Source of the DNA: Mycolicibacter sinensis
GTDB taxonomy: Bacteria; Actinomycetota; Actinomycetes; Mycobacteriales; Mycobacteriaceae
Reading direction: 5' to 3'
Length of the DNA: 39,984 nucleotides
NCBI RefSeq assembly: GCF_001667945.1
Contig: NZ_LZJK01000072.1
Span: 1 to 39,984, forward strand
Part shown: positions 16,446-24,815 of the stretch, in pieces
Layout of the letters: the number at the start of each line of letters is the position of its first letter
How positions within the stretch are numbered: position 1 is the stretch's first letter
Translations under genes and position numbers: made by a program
The notes under the pieces: generated by a model
Database searches by the model: none
What the model saw: the letters and a program-made list of their open reading frames with translations, nothing else
What the model was told of the DNA's origin: nothing

Positions 16446-17726
16446 GTGAACAAGGACGACATGATTCTGATCAGCGTCGATGACCACACCGTCGAACCGC
16501 CGGACATGTTCGCCAACCACCTGCCGCGCAAGTACCTCGATGACGCGCCGCGCCTGGTGCACAATCCCGACGGCTCCGATACCTGGCAGTTCCGTGATGT
16601 GGTGATCCCCAATGTCGCACTCAACGCGGTCGCGGGGCGCCCCAAGGAGGAATACGGCCTGGAGCCTCAGGGCCTCGACGAGATCCGGCCGGGCTGCTAC
16701 AACGTCGACGAGCGGGTCAAGGACATGAACGCCGGCGGCATCCTGGGCTCGATCTGCTTCCCATCGTTCCCCGGCTTCGCCGGCCGGCTGTTCGCCACCG
16801 ATGACCCGGACTTCTCGGTGGCGCTGGTGCAGGCCTACAACGACTGGCACATCGACGAATGGTGCGGGGCCTATCCCGCACGCTTCATCCCGATGGCGCT
16901 GCCGGTGATCTGGGACGCCGAGAAGTGCGCCGCGGAGGTGCGGCGGGTGTCCAAGAAGGGCGTACACGCGCTGACCTTCAGCGAGAACCCGGCCGCGATG
17001 GGATACCCGAGCTTCCACGATGAGTACTGGAACCCGTTGTGGCGGGCGCTATGTGACACCAACACCGTGCTCAACGTGCACATCGGGTCGTCGGGGAAGC
17101 TGGCGATCACCGCACCCGACGCACCGATGGACGTGATGATCACCTTGCAGCCGATGAACATTGTGCAGGCGGCGGCCGACCTGCTGTGGTCCCGGCCGGT
17201 CAAGGAATACCCGGATCTCAAAATCGCCTTGTCCGAGGGCGGGACCGGGTGGATCCCCTACTTCCTGGAGCGGGTGGACCGCACCTACGAGATGCACTCG
17301 ACCTGGACCGGTCAGAACTTCGGCGACAAGCTGCCGTCCGAGGTCTTCCGGGAGCACTTTTTGACCTGCTTCATCTCCGACCCGGTCGGTGTCAAGCTGC
17401 GTCACGAGATCGGCATCGACAACATCGCCTGGGAGGCGGACTATCCGCACAGCGACTCGATGTGGCCGGGCGCGCCCGAAGAGCTGTGGAACGTCTTGTG
17501 CGCCAATGATGTCACCGACGCCGAGATCAACAAGATGACGCACGAGAACGCCATGCGCTGGTACTCCTTCGACCCCTTTGCCCACATCGCCCGCGAGCAG
17601 GCCACCGTGGGCGCGCTGCGCAAAGCCGCCGAGGGGCACGACGTTCAGATTCGCGCGCTGAGCCAGCACAAGCACGGTGATCGCCAGGCCAACGCGTTGA
17701 TGGACGCCGCGCGGTCCAACAGCTGA
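16446..17726 (+). CDS. Amidohydrolase-2 (TIM-barrel metal-dependent hydrolase/decarboxylase) family protein
   Basis: A 426-residue protein of the amidohydrolase_2 family, which includes ACMSD-type decarboxylases and ring-opening hydrolases. Strand 1 has VDDHTVEPP (His then Glu where HxH is common), strand 5 a His in NVHIGSSG, then ALSEGGTGWIPYF and the strand-8 Asp in WEADYPHSDSMWPGAP. The GTG at 16446 is chosen because CGGAGG ends 6 bp before it; an ATG at 16440 would touch that site. It is about 50-60 residues longer than the two homologues at 27893 and 29064, with a tail rich in charged residues. It forms its own unit ahead of the P450 operon. Confidence 0.88.
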   Translation: MNKDDMILISVDDHTVEPPDMFANHLPRKYLDDAPRLVHNPDGSDTWQFRDVVIPNVALNAVAGRPKEEYGLEPQGLDEIRPGCYNVDERVKDMNAGGILGSICFPSFPGFAGRLFATDDPDFSVALVQAYNDWHIDEWCGAYPARFIPMALPVIWDAEKCAAEVRRVSKKGVHALTFSENPAAMGYPSFHDEYWNPLWRALCDTNTVLNVHIGSSGKLAITAPDAPMDVMITLQPMNIVQAAADLLWSRPVKEYPDLKIALSEGGTGWIPYFLERVDRTYEMHSTWTGQNFGDKLPSEVFREHFLTCFISDPVGVKLRHEIGIDNIAWEADYPHSDSMWPGAPEELWNVLCANDVTDAEINKMTHENAMRWYSFDPFAHIAREQATVGALRKAAEGHDVQIRALSQHKHGDRQANALMDAARSNS

Positions 17727-17729
17727 TCT

Positions 17730-17748
17730 GGCCCGCCGTTGACGGGCC
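17730..17748 (+). terminator. Short GC-rich hairpin after amidohydrolase
   Basis: GGCCCG (17730-17735) pairs with CGGGCC (17743-17748) around a 7-nt loop, 4 bp after the stop codon and before the promoter of the P450 gene. No T-run follows, so strength is uncertain. Confidence 0.45.
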
Positions 17749-17780
17749 TCCGCCCATATGAAAGTCTGTTGACCACCTAT

Positions 17781-17795
17781 GAGAATGGGATTCTC
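17781..17795. promoter_or_regulatory. Operator 4: GAGAAT-GGG-ATTCTC
   Basis: Perfect 6-bp arms with a 3-bp spacer, 43 bp upstream of the P450 start at 17838 and downstream of a TTGACC. The 37-bp block 17762-17798 is nearly the same as the promoter of the Rieske operon (operator 3). Confidence 0.78.
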
Positions 17796-17837
17796 GCTTA
17801 TGAGAGTGTTCCTTGGAGGGAGTGGAGCCGGCTCGTG

Positions 17838-19133
17838 ATGGATCCAGACACGATTGACTTCTTTCAGGACTCCGCGGTGGTTGCCGACCCCTACCCGTAT
17901 CTGCGTGCACTGCGGGAACGCTCGCCGGTCACCCGGGAGCCGCACCACGGCGTGATGATGGTGACCGGCTGGGACGAGGCGTGCGCGGTGGCCGGCAATG
18001 CCGAGGTGTTCTCCTCATGCATCGCGGTGACCGGCCCGTTCCCCGGATTCCCGGTGCCGCTCGATGGTGACCTAGGCGGTCAGACCGTGTCCGGTCTGAT
18101 CGACAAGCACCGCGATGAATTGCCGTTCAGCGACCAACTGCCGACCCTGGACCCGCCGACGCACACCAACCACCGGGCGTTGCTGATGCGCTTGCTCACC
18201 CCCAAGCGCCTCAAGGAGAACGAGGACGCCATGTGGGAGCTCGCCGATGCGGTGCTCGACGGCTTCCTCGCGCCCGGCACCGGCGAGTTCATCAGCGGCT
18301 TCGCGGCGCCGTTCACCCTGCTGGTCATCGCCGACCTGCTGGGCGTCCCGGCGGAAGACCGCGACGAGTTCGTCAAGAACATGCACCACAACGTCGGCGG
18401 CGGGGTCGGCAGCACCGATGCCAAGGCGCTGGCGCACAGTCCGCTGGAGTTCCTCTACGCCACCTTCGCCGACTACGTCGCCGAGCGCCGCAGCACACCG
18501 CGCGAGGACGTACTCACCGGCATGGCCGAGGCGACCTTCCCCGACGGCTCCGTCCCGGACCCGATGGACGTGGCCCGGGTGGCGGCCAACGTCTATTCGG
18601 CGGGGCAGGAGACCACCGTGCGCCTGCTCGGCTCCGCACTGAAGATCATCGGCGAGCAGCCCGACATTCAGCAGCGCCTCCGTGATGACCGCAGCCTGAT
18701 CCCGAACTTCATCGAGGAGGTGCTGCGTTTCGAGAGCCCGGTCAAGGGCGACTTCCGGCTCTCCCGGGTCGACACCGAAGTCGGTGGCGTCGAGATCCCG
18801 GCCGGCACCACGCTGATGGTGATCAGCGCTGCCGCGAATCGGGATCCGCGCCGCTTCACCGACCCCGACACCTTCGATCCTGCCCGCACCAACGCACGCC
18901 AGCACATCACCTTCGGGCGGGGCATCCACAGCTGCCCCGGCTCGCCGCTGGCGCGGGCCGAAACGCGGATCGCGATCGAGCGCCTGCTGGACCGCACCGC
19001 CGAGATCAGGATCTCCGACGAACTGCACGGTCCCGCCGATGCCCGCCGGTTCAGCTACATTCCGACCTACATCCTGCGTGGTCTGATCGATCTGAATCTG
19101 GAATTCACCCCGAACGGGGAGGCGGCGCGATGA
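17838..19133 (+). CDS. Cytochrome P450
   Basis: A 431-residue soluble bacterial P450. The heme-ligand loop is FGRGIHSCPG (C366), the I-helix oxygen-activation motif is SAGQETT, and the K-helix ExxR is in EEVLRFE. The start at 17838 begins the conserved N-terminus (DFFQDSAVVADPYPYLRALRE). It overlaps the following ferredoxin by 4 bp (ATGA), so this ferredoxin is its likely electron donor. Expected role: hydroxylation of a hydrophobic substrate at the start of the pathway. Operator 4 lies just upstream, so the unit is probably under the same control as the Rieske operon. Confidence 0.95.
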   Translation: MDPDTIDFFQDSAVVADPYPYLRALRERSPVTREPHHGVMMVTGWDEACAVAGNAEVFSSCIAVTGPFPGFPVPLDGDLGGQTVSGLIDKHRDELPFSDQLPTLDPPTHTNHRALLMRLLTPKRLKENEDAMWELADAVLDGFLAPGTGEFISGFAAPFTLLVIADLLGVPAEDRDEFVKNMHHNVGGGVGSTDAKALAHSPLEFLYATFADYVAERRSTPREDVLTGMAEATFPDGSVPDPMDVARVAANVYSAGQETTVRLLGSALKIIGEQPDIQQRLRDDRSLIPNFIEEVLRFESPVKGDFRLSRVDTEVGGVEIPAGTTLMVISAAANRDPRRFTDPDTFDPARTNARQHITFGRGIHSCPGSPLARAETRIAIERLLDRTAEIRISDELHGPADARRFSYIPTYILRGLIDLNLEFTPNGEAAR

Positions 19134-19339
19134 AGGCGTGGGTCGACCCGGATCGCTGTGCCGGGCACGGTATCTGCACCACGATCTGCCCCGAGGTGTT
19201 CGCCATCAACGACGACGGGTATTCCGAGGCCATCGTCGACGAGGTGCCGCCGCAGTTTCAGGGCGCCGTGCGCGATGCCATCAAGCAGTGCCCTGAACAC
19301 GCCATCGACGATGTCACCGATTCGCAAGAGGAGAACTGA
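19130..19339 (+). CDS. Single-cluster [3Fe-4S]-type ferredoxin
   Basis: A 69-residue ferredoxin of the mycobacterial P450-partner type. It has the pattern C-x2-H-x2-C (C10, H13, C16 in RCAGHGICTTIC) and a distal Cys-Pro in KQCPEHAI. A His takes the place of the Cys that would bind the fourth iron of a [4Fe-4S] cluster, which suggests a [3Fe-4S] or an unusual cluster. It is translationally coupled to the P450 upstream (4-bp overlap) and to the DUF1330 gene downstream (1-bp overlap). Confidence 0.92.
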   Translation: MKAWVDPDRCAGHGICTTICPEVFAINDDGYSEAIVDEVPPQFQGAVRDAIKQCPEHAIDDVTDSQEEN

Positions 19340-19647
19340 TGACCAACGGGCCCAAGGGATATGTCATTTTGACCGAGGCCATCAACGACCCGGCGGGCAT
19401 GATCGCCTACGGTAAAGCCGCTCAGCCGACGATGGCTTCGGGTGGCGCGACTATCCTGGCCGTCGAGACCCAGCCTGAGGTGCTCGAAGGCGACTGGCAC
19501 GGAAACCAAACCGTGGTCCTGGAGTTCGAGTCGGTGGATGCCGCCCGGGCCTGGTATCACTCCGAGGGCTATCAGCAGGCGGCGAAGCTGCGCCAGGCCG
19601 CCGCCGACTGCAACGCGGTCATCCTGTCCGGGTTCCCGGCGCGCTAG
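19339..19647 (+). CDS. DUF1330-family small protein
   Basis: A 102-residue protein of the DUF1330 type, a dimeric ferredoxin-like alpha+beta fold. The pattern GYVILTEAINDPAGMIAYGKAA, TILAVETQPEVLEGDWHGNQTVVLEFES and ARAWYHSEGYQ is characteristic. The biochemical role of this family is not established. TGATG overlap with the ferredoxin shows it belongs to the P450 operon, where an isomerase or product-binding role is conceivable. Confidence 0.85.
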   Translation: MTNGPKGYVILTEAINDPAGMIAYGKAAQPTMASGGATILAVETQPEVLEGDWHGNQTVVLEFESVDAARAWYHSEGYQQAAKLRQAAADCNAVILSGFPAR

Positions 19648-19658
19648 ATCGCCCAGGC

Positions 19659-19701
19659 GGCGACCCGCTTCGCCCGGCCCCGCCGCGCGCTTGCGGTCGC
19701 C
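19659..19701. terminator. Imperfect hairpin between convergent DUF1330 and ferredoxin genes
   Basis: GGCGACCCGC (19659-19668) can pair with GCGGTCGCC (19693-19701) with one bulged C, in the 53-bp gap between convergent genes. The 3' arm touches the ferredoxin stop codon. Plausible but weaker than the hairpins at 10471 and 32589. Confidence 0.4.
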
Positions 19702-19910
19702 TAGTCACCCTCCTCGATGATCGACAGCGCCTGCCGGGGGCATCTCCGGATCGCTTCGTGCACATCGCGTTCGGTCTCCGGGGTGATGTCGGGCTTGAGG
19801 ATGTACAAGTTGTCCTCGTCATCGACATGGAAAACCTCGGCGTTGATGCCCATGCAGATCGCATTGGCCTCGCACAGCCCGTAATCGACTACGACCTTTC
19901 GCGTGGTCAT
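19701..19910 (-). CDS. Single-cluster [3Fe-4S]-type ferredoxin
   Basis: A 69-residue ferredoxin with C-x2-N-x2-C (LCEANAICMGINAEVF) and distal CP in IRRCPRQALS. Asn replaces the missing cluster Cys, as in several mycobacterial P450 ferredoxins. The ATG at 19910 lies 9 bp after an AGGG; an ATG at 19919 would directly abut that site. It follows the P450 at 19922-21124 and probably serves it. Confidence 0.9.
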   Translation of the reverse strand: MTTRKVVVDYGLCEANAICMGINAEVFHVDDEDNLYILKPDITPETERDVHEAIRRCPRQALSIIEEGD

Positions 19911-19921
19911 TCGTGGCATCC

Positions 19922-21124
19922 CTACCGGACCACACGCACCGGCACATTAAGCCAGCCGGAGACGTTTTGCATGTGCACCCGCTGCAGCCCGTCCCAATCC
20001 ACTTCGTAGCGGGGCATGAAGTCCAGCAGCTTCTCCAGCGCGATCGCGCTCTCCATCCGGGCCAGCGCCGCGCCGAGGCAGCTGTGGATCCCGTACCCCA
20101 GGCCGAGGTGCTGCGCCTCAGTCTGATCCCGGTCGATATCGAAGGTGTCGGCGTCGGTGAACGCCTCCGGGTCCCGGTTCGCCGCGGCATTGAGCAAGAA
20201 CACCGGCTTGCCCGCCGGAATCATGCCGCCGCTGACGTGTGCCTCTTTGAGGGTGTAGCGCACGTTGTACTGCACCGGACCCTCATAGCGCAGCAGTTCC
20301 TCCACGGCGGCCGGAACCTTGCTGCGGTCGGTGAGGAGCTTGCGCCACTGCTCCGGGTGACGGGCGAAGGTCACCGCCGCGGTGCCGATCAGCTTGGTGA
20401 CGGTCTCGGCGCCGGCACCGCCCAGTAGCGTTGCGAACGCGGTGATCTCGATGTCATCCAGCCGCCGCAGCTGGCCGTCCTCGCCGGGGATCTCGGCGGC
20501 GATCAGCCTGCTGAGCATGTCGTCCTGCGGATCGGCGCGCCGCTCCTGAACCAGACCGTAGTAGTACACCGCGGTCTCCATGTTGGCCTGCATGCCCTCG
20601 GCACTGGTCTCGATCTGCCCCGGCTCGCGGTGCAAAGAGGTGTCAATCCAGTGCCGCACTTGCTGGCGGTACTCGTCGGGAACGCCGACCATCCGGGTGA
20701 TCACTTCCACCGGGAAGGGCCCGGAGAAGTCTTGCACCACGTCGAAACGTTCCGGGTCAGCGGCGCCCAGGAAACGCTCGACCTGCTCGACGATGGTCGC
20801 ACGTTGCGCTTGGATCGCCCGGGGGGTGAACGCCTTGTTGAGCAGGCTGCGCAGGTGTCGGTGTTCGGGCGGGTCCATGAAGATAATGGATTTCTGCGGC
20901 GGTTCGCCGCCCCGCACCATCGCCAGGTCACACCCCCGGGCCGACGAGTAGGTCTCGAAGTCCTTGAGCGCCGCCGCCACATCCTCGTGGCGGCTCAGCG
21001 CGTAGAAGTCCTCCTTTTCGTCGTAGTAAAGCGGAGCTTCGACGCGCATACGGCGATAGATGTCGAACGGGTCGTTGAAATACTCTTCGGAGAACGGGTC
21101 GAAGACGAGCTTCGGCTTGGTCAT
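19922..21124 (-). CDS. Cytochrome P450
   Basis: A 400-residue P450. The heme loop is LGYGIHSCLGAALARME (Cys about 349), the I-helix motif is LLGGAGAETVTK, and ExxR is in EELLRYE. The ATG at 21124 (MTKPKLVFDPF) has GAGGAGG 6 bp upstream; a longer reading to 21232 has no such site. The ferredoxin at 19701-19910 follows by 11 bp. The 118-bp gap upstream, after the dehydrogenase stop at 21243, contains no GAGAAT operator, so it may be read from the upstream operon or from an unrecognised promoter. Confidence 0.95.
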   Translation of the reverse strand: MTKPKLVFDPFSEEYFNDPFDIYRRMRVEAPLYYDEKEDFYALSRHEDVAAALKDFETYSSARGCDLAMVRGGEPPQKSIIFMDPPEHRHLRSLLNKAFTPRAIQAQRATIVEQVERFLGAADPERFDVVQDFSGPFPVEVITRMVGVPDEYRQQVRHWIDTSLHREPGQIETSAEGMQANMETAVYYYGLVQERRADPQDDMLSRLIAAEIPGEDGQLRRLDDIEITAFATLLGGAGAETVTKLIGTAAVTFARHPEQWRKLLTDRSKVPAAVEELLRYEGPVQYNVRYTLKEAHVSGGMIPAGKPVFLLNAAANRDPEAFTDADTFDIDRDQTEAQHLGLGYGIHSCLGAALARMESAIALEKLLDFMPRYEVDWDGLQRVHMQNVSGWLNVPVRVVR

Positions 21125-21242
21125 TGAATCCTCCTCAGCGGCACGAAGCGGCTGGAAAACGCCGTGACCGGCCGTCAGACCGTAGGCCCAACTGTAAGGC
21201 ATACGGGTTGATACCGGAAGGGGATTCGCCAAAGTCTCCCCG

Positions 21243-22061
21243 TTATCGCGGGTGATCCATCAACGCAAGTGCGGCATCGGCGGCGTCGAGAACCGCACCG
21301 GGGGTCGCCGCGGCCTGCTGCGCCAAGTCGGCTACCAGCCGCACATCCTTGCGCAACAGCGCCCCGGCCATCCCGGCGAGACGATCCAGCGTGCCTCCGG
21401 ACCCGCGGATGCTGTTGAGCGCAAAGCTGTTCGAACTTCCGCGGCACACCACCTCGGCGAGTCGCCCCGCCGACACCCCGAGTTGCTCGCCCAGCGCCAG
21501 GGCGGTCGCGGCGGTGCCCAGATTGGCCGTGAACAACAGGTTGTTGAGCAACTTGGTTACTTGCCCCGATCCGATCCCGCCGAGGTGCACGACGGGGTCG
21601 GCGTAGGTGTCGAACACCGGCCGGCACTTTTCCACCGCGCCCTCCTCACCGCCGACCATCACCAGCAGCGTTCCGGCCTCGGCGGCCGGGCCTCCACCGC
21701 TGACCGGCGCGTCGATCACCGAAACGCCCTGCTCTGCGCAGTGTTCGGCCAACCGGCGGCAGGTGTCGGGGTGCACCGTGCTGTGGATCGCGATGATGCC
21801 GCCGGGCTGCATTCCGGCCAGCACGCCGTTCTCGCCGCGAACCACTTCGTCGACGTCGGCATCACCGACCACGCACAGACAGACCAGGTCGCTGGCCCGG
21901 CCCAGCTCCGCCGGGCTGCCGGCGACGCCGGCCGCGGTATCGGCGAACGGTTCGAGCGTCTCGGGCCGGCGGGCCCACAGTGTGGTGGCGTACCCGCCCT
22001 CGACGATGCGTCGCGCCATCGGCGCGCCCTGGCTGCCCAATCCGATGAAACCGACCCGCAT
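21243..22061 (-). CDS. 3-Hydroxyisobutyrate dehydrogenase-like (beta-hydroxyacid dehydrogenase family)
   Basis: A 272-residue NAD(P)-dependent dehydrogenase of the 6-phosphogluconate/3-hydroxyisobutyrate family. The dinucleotide fold is VGFIGLGSQGAPMA at the N-terminus, the substrate loop is DAPVSGGGPAAEAGTL, and the catalytic Lys is in GSGQVTKLLNNLL. It would oxidise a beta-hydroxy acid or reduce a semialdehyde. The ATG at 22061 shares one base with the stop of the hydrolase upstream (TGATG) and has GGAGGT 6 bp before it. Last gene of the NuoF-like operon. Confidence 0.88.
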   Translation of the reverse strand: MRVGFIGLGSQGAPMARRIVEGGYATTLWARRPETLEPFADTAAGVAGSPAELGRASDLVCLCVVGDADVDEVVRGENGVLAGMQPGGIIAIHSTVHPDTCRRLAEHCAEQGVSVIDAPVSGGGPAAEAGTLLVMVGGEEGAVEKCRPVFDTYADPVVHLGGIGSGQVTKLLNNLLFTANLGTAATALALGEQLGVSAGRLAEVVCRGSSNSFALNSIRGSGGTLDRLAGMAGALLRKDVRLVADLAQQAAATPGAVLDAADAALALMDHPR

Positions 22062-22945
22062 CAACTGACCTCCGAATCCTGTGCGGCGCCGACGCTCGCG
22101 GCGCAATCCTCCACGAATGACAGCACCGACCGGTGATAGCGCTGCGCGCCGAAACCGACACTGAGATTGTGTCCGGATCCCGGCTCCTCGTTGCTGGTGA
22201 AGCTTGGAGTGGCGGTAAAGATTTCGCGGATCTCGCGCTGTGCCGCCGAGTCGGATTGCCAGATCCTCTCGTGTTCGGCGAAGGTGAAGCGCACCGGAAC
22301 CCCGACCCGAGCGGCCAGCGCCGGGAAGTCGGTGCGCGGCCAACCGGCCACCATGGCGGCCTCGTATTGTGCCCCCGGGGAAGCCTGAAGGACTCCGCGC
22401 AGCACCTCGTCGGGATACAACGAGGCCGGCTCCCAGAGCAGTTCGCGCAGGCCGACCGGCCGCTGCCCGGGCCCGGCGGTGCTCAAGGCGTCGCGCGCTG
22501 CGGCCTGGTAATGCAGCCCGGTGCCGGCCAGTTCCAGACCGAGCAATTCGGCGCCGCGTTCGTCGACGGCCATCCGCAGCGCCAGTTCGCAACCGTTGGA
22601 ATGGCCCAGGACGAACAGCCCGGCGCCGCGAGCCCGGTCGCCGAGAATCCGGTCGAGCGCCCGGTAGGCGAGCCGGACACGCTGCTCCGGAGCATCCATC
22701 GCCTCCGGATACAGCGCCGAACTGCCGTAGCCCGGCCGGTCCAGGGCGATCACCGTGTAGCCCAGCGCGGCACCGGTTCTCAGCAGGGACAGTTGAGGTT
22801 GGCCCGGGCAGTCGAAATACGCAGACGTAGTGCCGCCGCCGTGCAAGGCGACCACCACGGCGCGCGGCTCGGGGACTTCGGCCAGCAGCGCCGACATCGG
22901 TACGCCGTCGGCGTTGACCGTCCGTGGGCGAACGTCTGGGCTCAT
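22061..22945 (-). CDS. Alpha/beta-hydrolase
   Basis: A 294-residue alpha/beta-hydrolase. The oxyanion region is VVALHGGGTTSAYFD, the nucleophile elbow is LGHSNGCEL (Ser of GHSNG), and the late His is in EPGSGHNLSVGF. Probable esterase, thioesterase or C-C hydrolase; the substrate cannot be told from sequence. It overlaps the DUF35-thiolase gene upstream by 4 bp (ATGA), so it probably acts on the product or substrate of that enzyme. Confidence 0.87.
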   Translation of the reverse strand: MSPDVRPRTVNADGVPMSALLAEVPEPRAVVVALHGGGTTSAYFDCPGQPQLSLLRTGAALGYTVIALDRPGYGSSALYPEAMDAPEQRVRLAYRALDRILGDRARGAGLFVLGHSNGCELALRMAVDERGAELLGLELAGTGLHYQAAARDALSTAGPGQRPVGLRELLWEPASLYPDEVLRGVLQASPGAQYEAAMVAGWPRTDFPALAARVGVPVRFTFAEHERIWQSDSAAQREIREIFTATPSFTSNEEPGSGHNLSVGFGAQRYHRSVLSFVEDCAASVGAAQDSEVS

Positions 22946-24606
22946 GTGTCGGTCCGCAGCAACAACACCCCGCTGGGTGTCAGCCCGCCGCTGCTGGCCA
23001 CCGCGACCCGGGCGCCGGGCACCTGGCGTTCGCCGGCGTCACCGCGCAACTGGGTGACGGCTTCGTGGATCAGCCCCATCCCGTGGGTGCGGCCGTGCGA
23101 GAGCTGACCGCCGTGGGTGTTCAGCGGAAGCACGCCGTCGCGGGCGATGTTGGCGCCGCCGTCCAGAAAGCTCTTGGCCTCGCCGATACCGCAAAAGCCC
23201 AGCGCCTCAATCCAGGACAGGCAGTTGAAGCTGAACCCGTCGTAGAGTTCTGCGACGTCGACATCGGCCGGACGCAGGGTGGTGCGCGACCACAAATGCG
23301 CGGCCTGACCCAGCACCTGCGGCTCGTGGGTCAACGTGCTCTGGTCCCAGTCGGTCCGCTCGATGATCTGGGTGCCGACCGCCTCCACGCGCACCGGCGG
23401 CTTGGCCAGATCACGGGCAGCATCCACCGCGGAGACGATCACCGCCACCGCGCCGTCACAGGGGACGTCGCAGTCGTAGAGCCCGAACGGCGTGGTGATC
23501 GGGCGCGCGGACAGGTAGTCGTCCATGGTCATCGGCTCGCGGTAGATCGCGGTCGGGTTGAGCGCGGCATTGGCCCGCTGGTTCAAGGCGATCCAGCCCA
23601 GCGTCTCGCGGGTGGTGCCGTAGCGGTGGAAGTGCCGTTGGGCGTTGAGCGCCAAGGTATGCGCCGCCGAGGTGGCGCCGAACGGAATCTGCCAGCTGTT
23701 CGTGCGCCTTCCGCCCGGGGGTGAGGCTTTGCCCGCTTTCAGCAACTCGTTGAATGTTGATTCCCAGACAGTTCGGAAACACAACACGTGGCGTGCCAGG
23801 CCGGTGGCCACGGCCATCATCGCGGCGATGACGGAGCCGCCGGGGCCGAAGGTGTCCATGCCCCCGTTGATCCAGGTCGGGCGCAATCCCAAAGCGCCCT
23901 CCAGGGCGGTGACGCCGCCTTCGCCCATGCCCGCGACATCCAGGCTCGGATAGGTGGAGAGCCCGTCGATGTCATCGAAGGTCAGCCCGGCGTCGGTGAC
24001 GGCCGCTCGGCAGGCCTCCACTGTCAGCGCCAGCGGCGCGACCATGAGCCGGCGGCCCAGCCGGGAGGCGCCGATCCCGGTGATCGCCGACTTGTCCTCG
24101 AACTTGCCGGCGCTGACCATCGGGCGCACGTGCTGCGCGAAGTCCTCGGGGGCGATCTCGTCGGATGGTAGTGGCTTGGTTGCGGAGTCGTGCGCGCTCT
24201 GGGCCGCCGGCCGGAACAGCGGCAGCCACACATCCTCGATGTTGTCGAAGACGACCTCCACCTGCTGGCCGAGTTCGAGCCGGTCCGGATCGCAGTCGAT
24301 GATGTTGGTGGTCAGTCGAACCCGGGGGTCCTCGTCGATCGCGACTTGCGCGACCACGTAGGGTGCCGGCAGCCCGGGCAGGCTGAACCGGTGGTTGATG
24401 GTGAACCCGGCCAGGGTGGCCCGCCCGGATACGTCGCGCACACCCATGTTCTGGCCGCGGCAGTACCGGCACACCGGAGCCGGCGGATGGATCAGCGCCG
24501 CGCAGTCCCGGCACTCCTGGACCCGTAGCACGCCGTCGGCGCCCGCGGTCCAGAAGAACTCGTTCTCCAGGCTGATCGCCGGCAGGGGACGTCCCGGTGC
24601 GCTCAT
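22942..24606 (-). CDS. DUF35-thiolase fusion (lipid-transfer-protein/retro-aldolase type)
   Basis: A 554-residue fusion. Residues 1 to about 140 form a DUF35 unit: a rubredoxin-like zinc ribbon (C32, C35, C46, C49 in ECRDC and VCRYC) and an OB-fold (SGRATLAGFTINHRFS). Residues about 175-554 are a thiolase-fold SCP-x/Ltp-like domain (YDCDVPCDGAVAVIV, ELYDGFSFNCLSWIEALGF, NTHGGQLSHGRTHGMG). In actinobacterial steroid catabolism, Ltp2 needs a DUF35 domain of ChsH2 to work as a side-chain retro-aldolase; here both halves lie in one chain. That supports a C-C cleaving aldolase rather than a true thiolase, by inference. ATGA overlaps link it to the ferredoxin upstream and the hydrolase downstream. 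Confidence 0.9.
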   Translation of the reverse strand: MSAPGRPLPAISLENEFFWTAGADGVLRVQECRDCAALIHPPAPVCRYCRGQNMGVRDVSGRATLAGFTINHRFSLPGLPAPYVVAQVAIDEDPRVRLTTNIIDCDPDRLELGQQVEVVFDNIEDVWLPLFRPAAQSAHDSATKPLPSDEIAPEDFAQHVRPMVSAGKFEDKSAITGIGASRLGRRLMVAPLALTVEACRAAVTDAGLTFDDIDGLSTYPSLDVAGMGEGGVTALEGALGLRPTWINGGMDTFGPGGSVIAAMMAVATGLARHVLCFRTVWESTFNELLKAGKASPPGGRRTNSWQIPFGATSAAHTLALNAQRHFHRYGTTRETLGWIALNQRANAALNPTAIYREPMTMDDYLSARPITTPFGLYDCDVPCDGAVAVIVSAVDAARDLAKPPVRVEAVGTQIIERTDWDQSTLTHEPQVLGQAAHLWSRTTLRPADVDVAELYDGFSFNCLSWIEALGFCGIGEAKSFLDGGANIARDGVLPLNTHGGQLSHGRTHGMGLIHEAVTQLRGDAGERQVPGARVAVASSGGLTPSGVLLLRTDT

Positions 24607-24815
24607 AGGTCGTCGTCCTCCTCGGTGATCTCGATGATGGCGTGCACCGGGCAGTCCAGCAGCGCACGCATGACGTCACGCTCGTCTCCCGCGTCCACCG
24701 AGCCGTCACCGGTCAGCGACGCATAGCCCCAATCGTCGAGGGAGAAGTACTTCGCCGCGTGTTTGGCGCAGAAGCCGAACCCGTCGCACATGGTGCGATC
24801 CAGCCGGATCTTCAT
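24603..24815 (-). CDS. Single-cluster ferredoxin with Phe in the variable cluster position
   Basis: A 70-residue ferredoxin with C-x2-F-x2-C (TMCDGFGFCAKH) and distal CP in LLDCPVHAI. A Phe cannot bind iron, so a [3Fe-4S] cluster is most likely. The ATG at 24815 has GGAGGT 6 bp upstream and overlaps the stop of the NuoF-like gene (ATGA). Unlike the other three small ferredoxins it is not next to a P450 but to a NuoF-like flavoprotein, which could be its reductase. Confidence 0.9.
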   Translation of the reverse strand: MKIRLDRTMCDGFGFCAKHAAKYFSLDDWGYASLTGDGSVDAGDERDVMRALLDCPVHAIIEITEEDDDL

